From CAYSPU01 sp964432995 (GTDB lineage Bacteria; Verrucomicrobiota; Verrucomicrobiia; Limisphaerales; JAHDYP01), in contig CAYSPU010000002.1 of NCBI GenBank assembly GCA_964432995.1, positions 1 to 61,329 on the forward strand: DNA of 61,329 bases, in the 5' to 3' direction. Position numbers and translations under genes: made by a program. The notes beneath the pieces are model-generated. The model did not search any database. It had not been told where the DNA came from and saw only the letters and a list, made by a program, of their open reading frames with translations. Every line of letters starts with the position of its first letter. The first letter of the stretch is position 1. Shown here in pieces: positions 42,613 to 52,200 of this stretch.

Positions 42613-43104
42613 CTAGAGCTTGTAGCCGATTTGCCGGAGGAACTTCTTGCGCCATTCGATGTCAGTGTCGCCCTCGACACCCTTGGGGGCAGATCCGTCC
42701 ACAACGCCCATCACGCCGCGTCCCTGGGGAGTCTCGGCGATCAGGACCTGGGTCGGGTTGGCGGTTGCGCAGAAGATGCGGCAGACCTCGGGTGTCATCT
42801 TGAGGGCATTGAGAACGTTCACGGGGAAGAAACCCTCGGCGAGGAAGAGGATAAAGCTGTGTCCGGCGGCGATCGCGAGAGCGTTCTTCCGGGCCAGCTC
42901 GATCATCGCCGGGTCGGTGCCGCTCCAGCGCACCAGGCACTTGCCCGAGGCTTCGCAAAAGGCCAATCCAAACTGGATGCCGGGGACGGCGTTGACCATG
43001 GCCTCGTGGATGTCCTCGACCGACTTGATGAAATGGGTCTGGCCCAGGATGAAGTTGGTGGATTCGGGCTTCTCGATCGGGACGAGTGTGAAGGTCATGT
43101 CCAT
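42613..43104 (-). CDS. Adenosine-specific kinase (PF04008 family)
   Basis: 163 residues, essentially the full family length. LVPIEKPESTNFILGQTHFI, FGLAFCEASGKCLVRWSG, AGHSFILFLAEGFFPVNVLN and VCRIFCATANPTQVLIAET are highly conserved family sequence. The archaeal prototype (Pyrobaculum) phosphorylates adenosine; function in bacteria is little tested. Two ATGs fit (43104 and 43098). Longer frames run into low-complexity DNA and are rejected. It is likely co-transcribed with the nitroreductase-like gene. Confidence 0.9.
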   Translation of the reverse strand: MDMTFTLVPIEKPESTNFILGQTHFIKSVEDIHEAMVNAVPGIQFGLAFCEASGKCLVRWSGTDPAMIELARKNALAIAAGHSFILFLAEGFFPVNVLNALKMTPEVCRIFCATANPTQVLIAETPQGRGVMGVVDGSAPKGVEGDTDIEWRKKFLRQIGYKL

Positions 43105-43179
43105 TGCGCCCGCAATTTCGCCCCGGGATCCGCCCTGGGTCAAGCCCGCAGTGAATCGCGTCATGCGGGATGAATGCCC

Positions 43180-43320
43180 CCCTGCGACCGGAGGCCATTC
43201 CCTCCCCCCGCGAGGCACGAGCGGAGGGCGGAGGGAGAGGGGATTGTTCCAACGCCCGCCTCTCCCCGACCCTCCCCTCCACTGCCGCGGAGGGGGGAGA
43301 AGACAAACTGGGACCGGACG
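43180..43320. repeat. Low-complexity hairpin-rich intergenic block
   Basis: Part of a 385-bp gap (43105-43489). It holds purine/pyrimidine-skewed inverted segments: CCCTCCCCCCGCGAGG against GGGCGGAGGGAGAGGGG, and CCCTCCCCTCCACTG against CCGCGGAGGGGGGAG. Strong secondary structure is expected. It resembles the 'SPSPPRGRGEG'-type intergenic repeats frequent in planctomycetes and verrucomicrobia. No gene is supported in the gap. Confidence 0.5.
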
Positions 43321-43489
43321 CAACAAGCGCCGAAGTAATCTGTCTGACGCTCCACCCGCCGTGCTCCAGCCATTTGCCTTGACTTGTGAAAGGCAGGCGA
43401 GCAGCATTCGAGCAAGCTCGAAGCAAGGGAATTCTCGCGGTCAATGACTGCGGCTTCGGATCCTTGCTTCGGCATGAAACCAACAAGCT

Positions 43490-45430
43490 ATGAACAACCA
43501 CCTCCCTCACCCGCCGGCTTTCCTCCGCCCGGCGCGCACTGGTTTGGCATCGGTTTTGGCCGCTCTCGTCTCAGTCGCGCTGGCGCCGCCGCTGGCCGGC
43601 CAAACGTCGGATTTCAACGCGGGGAACGACAACGGTTGGACAAAGTACACCCTCCCTTATTACGGGCAGGCGACGTACTCGTATCCCGATGACGGCCAGG
43701 GCGGCAAGGCGTATCGAATCTACGCGCCCCCGACGGGCGACGATCCCTACCAAATGGGGAATGCCCGGGCGGGGAGTTTCCGGGCCGACGCGGCCTACGC
43801 AGGGCGGTTCTCGGTCGGAACGGATCTGCTCGCATGGAACGCGGATTGGGAACAGGAGGCGGGCCTCCTTTTTTACTTCCAGGACATCAACTTCGGAACG
43901 TCCGATGGGTATACGGCGACCTACTCGTCCGGCTACCGGAATCTGTACATCAGCCAGATCAACAACGAGCTGCCTACCACGGTGGCCGAGCTGGGCACGG
44001 GATCGGTCGTCCTGGATCCCGCCCATCGCTACCGGCTCGTCGCCAGCAGCCACGACGGATTCACGTTCCTGCTGCAGTTGTTTGACCTGGCCGAGCCGAA
44101 CAATCCGTGGCAGTCAGCGATCGGCTCCGATTACCTCTACAACGCCGGTTTGTGCGGCTATCTCGTTTTCGAGCAGAAGTACAAGTCGTCGACCGAGGGC
44201 GCCGATGCCACGTTCGACAACTTCCGGGCGTTCGTGCCTGCCGCCGGGACCATGCCCACGACTGTGACGGATCTCGATCCCCCGCCTGCCGGCAAAGCCA
44301 CCGCCCTGTATCCTACCGTCACGGTGAAGATTCTCGACCGGGACACCCTCGTCAATCTGGACTCGATCAAGCTCAGCCTCGACGGGGTTTGGATTCCGAA
44401 GGAGTCCCTCGGTATCGAGGGGCTGGTCCACAAGCCGAAGAATCCCAGCGGGCTCACCGACTTTTACGGCGCAACGGTGACCTATCCGATCCCCACCCTC
44501 TATCCGTGGGGCAGCCGGCACACGAACGTTGTCCAGTTCGCGGACTCCTCGGGCGCATCGCAGACGAACACGTGGACGTGGACCACCGCGTTCCCTTATC
44601 TCCAGGCCAGCAACAGCCTGCCGGTTGGCAGCCTGAGCGTGCGCGGATTCGACGTGCGGATGGCGCAGAGCGACAACGGAGGCGTGAACCTCGATAACAG
44701 CCTGGCCAGGGCATTGCAGCAGCTGGCTGTCCCGCCCGCGATTCCGGTGGACCGGTCGGCCACCAGCATCGTCCAGGTCCTGAACTGGAACAAGAACGGG
44801 ACACCCAATCCGATCCCCGGCCTCTGCCCGGGAAACCCCATCAACATCGCCATCGAGTCCATGGCCTATCTCGAGCTGAAGGCTGGCGTTCATCGGTTCC
44901 ATATCCAAAGCGACGACCGTGCCGGACTATACTCGGGCGCCGGCCTGAGGGACCCCCATCCGCTGGTGCTATGGGAGAACCCCAGCAGCACCGCCAACGC
45001 CACATTCGAGTTCGTCGTCGAAGCCGACGGGCTCTATCCCGTGCGATGCCTTTGGGAAGAGACGGGCGGCAGCGGGAATCTCTACCTTTACTCGGTCAAT
45101 CCCGACGACTTCTCTGACGTTGTCATCAATGATCCGACGGAACCGGCGGGTGTGGTCAAGGCATGGTATCCGATGCTGTGCCGATCCGCCGAGTCGGCGG
45201 GCGGGCCTTACACCGTCGATCCCGCGGCCAAGAACGTGCTGGCCACCACCGATATCGTCGGCGCCGATTGCAGCCCCACTGTTGTCGCCCAGATGCCCAC
45301 CGGCGGAACCTTCACCGTCCCCGTCTCTCCGGCAACGCGGTTCTATTGCATCGACGGACCGCGCAAGACCCGGATTACCGGCTTTCGCATCGACGGATCG
45401 AACGCCGTGATCACCTACCAGGTTCCTTGA
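43490..45430 (+). CDS. Exported protein with LamG-like and PA14-like regions
   Basis: 646 residues, function unknown. A signal peptide (about 15-37) is followed by a jelly-roll region of about 200 residues opening with DFNAGNDNGWTKYTLPYYGQ. Ig-like strands come next (about 255-380), then a PA14-like region (about 440-540; GVHRFHIQSDDRAGLYSG, ADGLYPVRCLWEETGGSGNL) and a C-terminal tail ending GFRIDGSNAVITYQVP. PA14-like domains usually bind sugars. The start is the first ATG giving a signal peptide. The 3' end overlaps the convergent lysoplasmalogenase-like gene by 20 bp. Confidence 0.82.
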   Translation: MNNHLPHPPAFLRPARTGLASVLAALVSVALAPPLAGQTSDFNAGNDNGWTKYTLPYYGQATYSYPDDGQGGKAYRIYAPPTGDDPYQMGNARAGSFRADAAYAGRFSVGTDLLAWNADWEQEAGLLFYFQDINFGTSDGYTATYSSGYRNLYISQINNELPTTVAELGTGSVVLDPAHRYRLVASSHDGFTFLLQLFDLAEPNNPWQSAIGSDYLYNAGLCGYLVFEQKYKSSTEGADATFDNFRAFVPAAGTMPTTVTDLDPPPAGKATALYPTVTVKILDRDTLVNLDSIKLSLDGVWIPKESLGIEGLVHKPKNPSGLTDFYGATVTYPIPTLYPWGSRHTNVVQFADSSGASQTNTWTWTTAFPYLQASNSLPVGSLSVRGFDVRMAQSDNGGVNLDNSLARALQQLAVPPAIPVDRSATSIVQVLNWNKNGTPNPIPGLCPGNPINIAIESMAYLELKAGVHRFHIQSDDRAGLYSGAGLRDPHPLVLWENPSSTANATFEFVVEADGLYPVRCLWEETGGSGNLYLYSVNPDDFSDVVINDPTEPAGVVKAWYPMLCRSAESAGGPYTVDPAAKNVLATTDIVGADCSPTVVAQMPTGGTFTVPVSPATRFYCIDGPRKTRITGFRIDGSNAVITYQVP

Positions 45431-46103
45431 CCACGGACAGGGCGATGCCGGCCTGGGCCGCGAAATAGGTTCCCAGGACAATCGCTCGGCTCCATTCGAA
45501 AGGGCCGCAGAAGCGCCGATACGCCAGCGCGGAATCGGAGACGACGAACAGCGCCGCACCTGCTGCGGCGAGGATCGCGGCCGTGCTATGCCTGGACAAG
45601 GCGCGGCTCGATGCCTGGGCCGCCATGGCCAGAATGGCCGCGGTGTAGAGAATGACGGGAACCCGAAGCGGTCCCGCCACGCCGGGCCAAAGCCGCGCCA
45701 GCAGCACTGCTCCCAGCAGGCCCCCGATCACGAACGGCATCCGGCGGCCCGCCAGCGGGCTGTCATCGGTAAAGGCCCAAAGGTAGCATAAATGAGCCCC
45801 CAGAAAGCTGCCGAGCCCGGCCACGAAATAATCTTTCGACTGCATCAGAAAGGCGTCGCCCATCGCGGAGAAGCCCAGGCCGGCTACGACGCTCCATTGG
45901 TAGCGAGCCGGGACGCCGGTGCGAACGGCCGCAGCCGCCGCCAGAAAGAAAAGCGTGGTCAAGGCGGTGTTGGGCGCTCCCCGCCAAACCGGCAGCCAGG
46001 AAGGCGATCCCAACACCCAAATGGCGCTCGCCCCTCCGATCGACACCAACAGGATCGGGAGGCAACGGATGCCACGAGCGCGTTTTGGATTATGAGGGTC
46101 CAT
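45411..46103 (-). CDS. YhhN-family membrane protein (lysoplasmalogenase-like)
   Basis: 230 residues with about seven to eight membrane segments (LPILLVSIGGASAIWVLG, LTTLFFLAAAAAVRTG, VVAGLGFSAMGDAFLM, LGSFLGAHLCYLWAF and others). The GDAFLM and LGAHLCYLWAF blocks fit YhhN/TMEM86 proteins, some of which hydrolyse lysoplasmalogens. The ATG at 46103 is preferred over longer frames. It is convergent and overlapping (20 bp) with the PA14-like gene and divergent from the glycosidase at 46256. Confidence 0.82.
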   Translation of the reverse strand: MDPHNPKRARGIRCLPILLVSIGGASAIWVLGSPSWLPVWRGAPNTALTTLFFLAAAAAVRTGVPARYQWSVVAGLGFSAMGDAFLMQSKDYFVAGLGSFLGAHLCYLWAFTDDSPLAGRRMPFVIGGLLGAVLLARLWPGVAGPLRVPVILYTAAILAMAAQASSRALSRHSTAAILAAAGAALFVVSDSALAYRRFCGPFEWSRAIVLGTYFAAQAGIALSVVKEPGR

Positions 46104-46255
46104 GATGGATGCGCATGGGCCGGCGCGATCGCGCAACAGGTTACTGCCCCTCGGCGGGAAGATGCAATTCCGGATCTTGCCCTGCCTCCTCACCTCTGCT
46201 GCCGTGCAGGTTGTTGTTGCCTCGGCATTGGCGGTTGGATTAAAGCGGTGGCATC

Positions 46256-49054
46256 ATGAATGCAGATATCCTCACTGTGCGGGGACTGTGCAGCCGTTTC
46301 GTGTGGGCGATCGCGTTGAGTCTGGCCGTGGCGGCCGGCCTGATGATTGGATCGACCACGGCCGCTCCGCCGGATTTTGCGGCGGCCATGGCCGATCCGC
46401 CTGCCCAGGCGCGGATCATCAAGATCATCCACGGTTGGCCCGACGATCCAGGCGCCCAGGATGCCTTGATCCGGAAGCTCCAGATGCAGGGATTCGGCGG
46501 CGTGGTGTGCAATGTGTCGTTCGATCAGTATTTGCGGAGCGAATCCAAGTGGGATGCGTTCCGGCGCGCGGTGCGGCATGCCCAGGAAGCGGGGATGGCG
46601 CTTTGGCTCTACGACGAACGGGGATACCCATCCGGCAACGCCGGCGGGCTTGTTCTGCGCGATCACCCCGAGTGGGAGGCGCGCGGCTGGCTGGCATGGG
46701 ACGCCGAATGCGGCCCCGGTCCGGTCGAGCTGAAGAAACCGCCCGGGGACCTCGTTCTGGCTGCGGCATTCCCGATCCGCGACGGGCGGATCGATCTCGA
46801 AGGGAAGGTGGATCTGGCGCCACGGGTTCGCGAAGGCTCGATGCGATGGGATGTCCCCCCAGGCCGCTGGCATGCCATGGTGGTCACGATCCACCCGCTT
46901 TACGAAGGCACCCACGCCGAGGGGAATCTCTTCGAGAAAATGCCCTATGTGAACCTGCTCATGCCGGAGCCGACCCGGCGGTTTTTGGAGCTGACTCACC
47001 AGCGCTACGCCGAGCAGATCGGCGCCGATCTGGGGCAAATCTTTGTCGCGACGTTCACGGATGAGCCGTCCCTGATGAGCTGCTATTTGAAGCCGATGCC
47101 ATGGCGGCCGCTGCCCTGGGCGCCGAACCTGCCCGCCGAGTTCCAGCAGCGCCGCGGCTATCCGCTCGACGAGTCCGTCCTGCCGGCGTTGATCGGCGAT
47201 GCGGGAGATCCCGGCGCCCGGATGCGTTTCGATTTCTGGCGGACTGTCGGCGAGCTGGTGTCATCCCATTACTTCGGCCAGATCCAGGAGCGCTGTCGCG
47301 AATGGCGCATCCCGTCGGGCGGCCACCTGTTGATGGAGGAAAGTCTGGTGGCGCACGTGCCGCTCTATGGGGATTTCTTCCGATGCATTCGGCGCCTGGA
47401 CGCCCCGAGCATGGATTGCCTGACGAGCGTGCCGGCGGAGGTCCCATGGTTCGTTGCGCGCCTCGTGGCCAGCGCCGCCGAGCTCGAGGAACGGCGCATC
47501 GTGATGTGCGAGACTTCGGACCACGCGCAGGTGTGGCGCGGGCCCGGAGATCGGCGGCCCAAACGTGTCGTGACCGAAGCCGAGATCCGCGGGACATGCA
47601 ATCGGCTGATCGTCTCGGGTGTCAACGCCATCACCAGCTATTACAGCTTCGCTGACCTGCCGGACGACGCCTTGCGGCGGCTGAACGAGTGGATCGGACG
47701 CTGCTGCGCCGCCCTCGCCGGAGGACACCCGGTCGCCGATGTGGCGCTCCTGTACCCCGTCGAGAGCATCTGGCCTCAATTCCACCCCGCCCGGCATTGG
47801 GCCAACGACGTTCCGGGCGCGACCGCCATCGAGCATGGCTGGCGGGCAGCAGCCGAGAGCCTCTTCGCAGCCCAGCGCGAGTTCACCGTCATCGACAGCC
47901 GCACCTTGGCGGAAGCGGCGGTCGAGGGGGGCGCGCTCGTGCATGGCAAGCTCGGGTGGCGCGTCCTGGTGTTGCCTGGGGTCGACACGCTGCCTGAGAC
48001 CGCCTGGATCAACCTGGAACGGTTCGTTCGGAGCGGCGGTGCGGTCATCGCGCTGGGCGCACGGCCCCGGAACAGCGAGACCGATTTTCCATCCTCGAAG
48101 ATCCTGGCTTTGGGCCGGGCAATGTTCGGCGAGGAAAGCGCCGGTCCATCCATGAACATCGCAGGCGAGGGTGGTGCGGGTGTTTTTCTGCCGGCTGGAT
48201 GGGAAGGGCTCCTGCCCATCGTCCTCAACGGATTGATCGAGCCCGATGTCGCGGTCAACGCGCCCCGGTCTCCGGTGCGCGCCGCGCACCGGCGCGTCCA
48301 TGGCCACGAGGTCTACTTCCTGATTAACGACAGCGGCAAGGCATGGCGGGGGGAAGCGACGCTGAGCTCCCGGGGGCCGGGCGAGCGTTGGGATCCCGGC
48401 TCGGGCGCGATTGCGGGCACGAATCTGGGCCAGCGGGTCCGCCTCGATCTCGAACCGCACGGCGCCGTTCTGCTGCGCTATCCATCTGCGCGGGCTCCGA
48501 AAAAGCTCGCGCCTCGAGGCGGCGCCCTGCCGAATCTGGCGCTCCGCGCCATCCCGCAAGCGGACCCCGGCATGATCCAGGGCGAGCATGTCCGCACCGA
48601 GATCGCGGCCGACACGGTTCGCTCGACAGCGGATCGTCCCGCGTGGCGAGCCTCGTCCACGCTGACGAAAGGCCGCGTGGACACATTCATGTTCATGCGG
48701 TTTTCATTTCCGGAGCCGCTGGATCTCGAGGGTGTGGAGTGTCTGGCTCTGGACGCCTGGGTGCCCGAGGGTCAGCGGACACCAACCCAATTGCTGGTGA
48801 TCGTGCAGGAGAAGGGCGGCGGCGATTTCATTGCCGCCACGGGATGCATGTTGGGCGTTTCAGGCCCTCAGCGCGTGTGGGTGCCGATCCGCCGGCTCGA
48901 GCTGGCAGGCTGGTCGCCCGACAGCGATGGCGAGCTCGACTGGAGGCGTGTGGCCGAGATCCGGATCGGCTGGGGCGGCTACCTGGGGACCGAGGGCGAG
49001 CGGATCGAATTCAGCGCGGCATCGCCGCAGATCGGCTATCATCAGGGAAGGTAG
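46256..49054 (+). CDS. Exported GH106-like glycoside hydrolase (alpha-L-rhamnosidase-related)
   Basis: 932 residues. Signal peptide about 13-37. The TIM-barrel-like N-terminal half has motifs of the GH106-related family: GFGGVVCNVSFDQY, ALWLYDERGYPSGNAGG, FTDEPSL (E270) and SGGHLLMEES. A middle GATase-like region (about 490-620) and beta-sandwich domains follow (TLSSRGPGERWDPGSG; GERIEFSAAS). GH106 enzymes remove L-rhamnose from plant or bacterial polysaccharides; this divergent member may act on another deoxysugar. The proposed catalytic role of E270 is inference. RBS is weak. The dispersed motif at 49109 follows 54 bp after the stop. Confidence 0.84.
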   Translation: MNADILTVRGLCSRFVWAIALSLAVAAGLMIGSTTAAPPDFAAAMADPPAQARIIKIIHGWPDDPGAQDALIRKLQMQGFGGVVCNVSFDQYLRSESKWDAFRRAVRHAQEAGMALWLYDERGYPSGNAGGLVLRDHPEWEARGWLAWDAECGPGPVELKKPPGDLVLAAAFPIRDGRIDLEGKVDLAPRVREGSMRWDVPPGRWHAMVVTIHPLYEGTHAEGNLFEKMPYVNLLMPEPTRRFLELTHQRYAEQIGADLGQIFVATFTDEPSLMSCYLKPMPWRPLPWAPNLPAEFQQRRGYPLDESVLPALIGDAGDPGARMRFDFWRTVGELVSSHYFGQIQERCREWRIPSGGHLLMEESLVAHVPLYGDFFRCIRRLDAPSMDCLTSVPAEVPWFVARLVASAAELEERRIVMCETSDHAQVWRGPGDRRPKRVVTEAEIRGTCNRLIVSGVNAITSYYSFADLPDDALRRLNEWIGRCCAALAGGHPVADVALLYPVESIWPQFHPARHWANDVPGATAIEHGWRAAAESLFAAQREFTVIDSRTLAEAAVEGGALVHGKLGWRVLVLPGVDTLPETAWINLERFVRSGGAVIALGARPRNSETDFPSSKILALGRAMFGEESAGPSMNIAGEGGAGVFLPAGWEGLLPIVLNGLIEPDVAVNAPRSPVRAAHRRVHGHEVYFLINDSGKAWRGEATLSSRGPGERWDPGSGAIAGTNLGQRVRLDLEPHGAVLLRYPSARAPKKLAPRGGALPNLALRAIPQADPGMIQGEHVRTEIAADTVRSTADRPAWRASSTLTKGRVDTFMFMRFSFPEPLDLEGVECLALDAWVPEGQRTPTQLLVIVQEKGGGDFIAATGCMLGVSGPQRVWVPIRRLELAGWSPDSDGELDWRRVAEIRIGWGGYLGTEGERIEFSAASPQIGYHQGR

Positions 49055-49108
49055 GGCGGTCGGCCGGTGAAGGGTTGGAGCGGTTTGGCAGACCTCACCC
49101 GGACCGCA

Positions 49109-49154
49109 GCCCGGCGGCCACCAAAATGAGAAGTAATTTTGCACTGACTCTTAT
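49109..49154 (+). repeat. Dispersed intergenic motif, copy B
   Basis: GCCCGGCGGCC, CCAAAATGAGAAG and ATTTTGCACTGACTCTTATC in the same order as at 1-53 and 32320-32365. It lies 105 bp upstream of the start of the 49260 gene. The other 160 bases of this intergenic region show nothing else clear. Confidence 0.55.
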
Positions 49155-49259
49155 CAAGAAGTTCAGTTTCGTTGGGTTTCGATGTTGCCAAAGAGGTCCG
49201 GATAAGGAATCAATGGGCCTAACGAATCCGCAGAACGCCAGCGCCATCCGCCACAAGCC

Positions 49260-52200
49260 ATGAAAACTGCTTCCATTCAGCTCGCCTGTGCAATCCTCCT
49301 GGCCACATCCGCCGCATTCGCCCAGACCGGGCAGACCGTCACCTGGTCCGGCGGCAACGACTACCGAAATTGGTCCGTCGCCACCAACTGGAGTCCCCAA
49401 GTCGTCCCCCTCAACAACGCTGGGACCCATTTCACCGTGATCGTGCCGGACAGCGCCAGCCTGGTGTACGATGCCGCTGGGGCGGGCGCCATCGATGCCT
49501 TGAGCTTTGGCTCTCAAAGCAGATTGGCGCTGACCAACGGGCAGCCCCTGGACGTGCTCGGCATGGCGCTGATCCGGGGCACGGTCAACGCCCGCGGGCC
49601 AGGCAGCGCCTTCCGCGCTCTGACGGCCAGCAGCAGCCTTTCGAGCTACCCGAGTCTGGTTGCACAGGACGGCGGCTATGTGGGCATCGGCGCCAGCACC
49701 TACAACTGGGCGCAATACAATGGCAATGCCACGTTGCTCCAATCCGCCGGGAGCGGGTCGCTCCTGGAATTGACCAACGTCTCCTCTCTCTACGTGGCCG
49801 CGGGCACTGGCACCCGCACCTACTCGATTTATGCCTGGACCAATGGCGTCATTGATCTGTCCGGGTTGGGCCAGATCACCGGCCCGGGCGACGATGATTG
49901 GCTGGACCTGAACATCAATTCCAGCGGTGACATCCGGCTGGGCGCCCTCGGCCGGATCTCGGGGCGGGTCCGCTTCAATCTTGACCTGCCGTACTACGAG
50001 TTGCCGCTGCTCAATCAGGCGACGGATACGCACGTGACCGTGGCTGCCAGCAACACGCTGAGCCTGCCGCTGCTGGGCAGCTTTGCATCGGGCACTATCT
50101 CCATAGGCGCCAACGGCGTGGTATCCGCTCCTGCCCTGCTGACCTTGGACACCGTCACTGTGAATCTGAGCGGCGATGGTGCGTTCGTGGCCACGAACCT
50201 GTCCACCTACCGCAACTCTTCCATCGCGTTCAGCCCAACCCGCCAAGCCTTGCTGGGGCCACTCAACAACATCTACGCCTCCCGACTCGCCGTGAGTGGC
50301 GGAGCCACCGGACGAGTGGCGGCGACCAGTTACAACATGTTTGAGGACTGGCGGAGCAGTCTGACGATCTTCTCGGCCAACGGCGCCGGATCGCGGCTGG
50401 ACCTGTCGCCGTTGCAGTCCATCACCGCCTGGGGCGGATGGAGCGGGGCGCGTATCTACTCGATCACGGCCGACAATAACGGCGTGATTGACCTCTCGGG
50501 GCTGACGGCCGCGACCGGCTGCCGCACCGACGCCTACGACAATGACGACTGGCTCGAGTTCAACATCCGCAACGGGGGCGAGATCAGACTGCCGGCGCTG
50601 CGGACGCTCACGCGCAAGACGCGCTGGAACGTCGAGGTGCCGTTTCTGCGCCTGCCGGCGCTGGAGAACGTGGACAACGCGCAGTTCTACGTATCGAGCA
50701 GTGGCCGGCTGGAGTTGCCGGCGGCGCAGTCCGTCAGCGACACCTATTTCAGCATCCCGGACGGGGCCGCCGTGGATGCGCCTCAGTTGGGACACGCATC
50801 TGGGGCGAGCTTTGGCTGGGGGTTCAACAGCACCTTCAACGCCCCGAACCTGGTGACGTTTCAAGACAGCGGATTGGGCGTTTCGGTGGGGCGGAACATC
50901 AACGTGCCGCTTTTCCAGAACATCTACGCCTCCCGGATCAGCGTGAGCGATGGGCTGTCCTTTGCAGTCGCCGCGACGGGCTATGACATGCACCAGGACT
51001 GGCGGAGCAGTCCGACGATCTTCTCGGCCAACGGCACCGGATCGCGGCTGGACCTGTCGCCGTTGCAGTCCATCACCGCCTGGGGCGGATGGAGCGGGGC
51101 GCGTATCTACTCGATCACGGCCGACAATAACGGCGTGATTGACCTCTCGGGGCTGACGGCCGCGACTGGCTGCCGCACCGACGCCTACGACAACGACGAC
51201 TGGCTCGAGTTCAACACATTGAACAGCGGCATCATGAGGATCGGCAGCCCGTCAACCGCGCGCCGCGTTCGGTTCACTGCCGCCGGCAACGGGACTGAGC
51301 TCGAGTGCATCGACCCCTATCTCCGCGCCCCGGCGACCCTTGCGGTCAGCGGCCAGGCGACGCTCAGGTGCAAGGGCGACTTCCGATACGAAAACACCGA
51401 TCCAAACAGCATCGTGGTCGAGAACGCGTTTTTCCAAATGGACGGTGCGGAATCCCAGTGGTTGGAGGTGGGCGGGCGGGATTCGGGGCCGGGCGGGTTC
51501 ACGTCGCGCAACTTCGGCTGCAGCCAGTTGATCCTAGGGGGCAGCAACCAGACCAGCGTCGTGCGGCTGGTGGACAGCATCAACAATGGCCAGCGCGGCG
51601 CGGCGGGCGAACCCGAGGCGCTCTACCTCTACGGCATGGACGGCCAGGGGCTGCGCGTCCTCAATGGCTCGCGGTTCCTCCTCAATGGATTGAACGCGTA
51701 CGCCGCGGTTAACGGCCAGATGAAGTCGTTGCGCGGTCTGATTCCACCCGGCACTAACTCCGTGCCGTTTGACGCGGGCTTTATCGCCGACTTCGGCGGC
51801 CCGCGGATTACCAACATGACGCCTTCGGCCGCCGTCACGCCGTCGGTCGGTTCGGTCGACATCGCGTTTGATCTGCCGATTGACCCGGCGTCGTTCACCC
51901 CGGCGGATGTGAGCCTCACCGGACCGTATGGGGTGATTCCCGCCACCAGCGTGGCGCCAGTCGGCGCCAATTGGCGGATCAGCTTCTCGCCGCAAGCCGC
52001 AGATGGGACTTACGCCGTGCGCATCGGTCCGGATATCAACGAGCTTGGCAGCACCCTCAGCGGGCTGGATCAGGATGGCGACGGCTCGAGTGGCGAGGCC
52101 GAGGACGATGTGTTCACCGGGACGTTTGTGATTGATGGCACGGCGCCGGTGGTGGTGGGCGCATACGCCCTGCAGAACGGCACCCGCGTGGGCATCACCT

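Noticed and set aside
43261..43320. Rho-independent terminator in the GC-rich hairpin block
   Set aside because: No T-run follows on either strand and the block is broadly low complexity, so it is listed only as a repeat.
47261..48589. Minus-strand frame opposite the GH106-like gene
   Set aside because: Shadow of the glycosidase; no protein motif.
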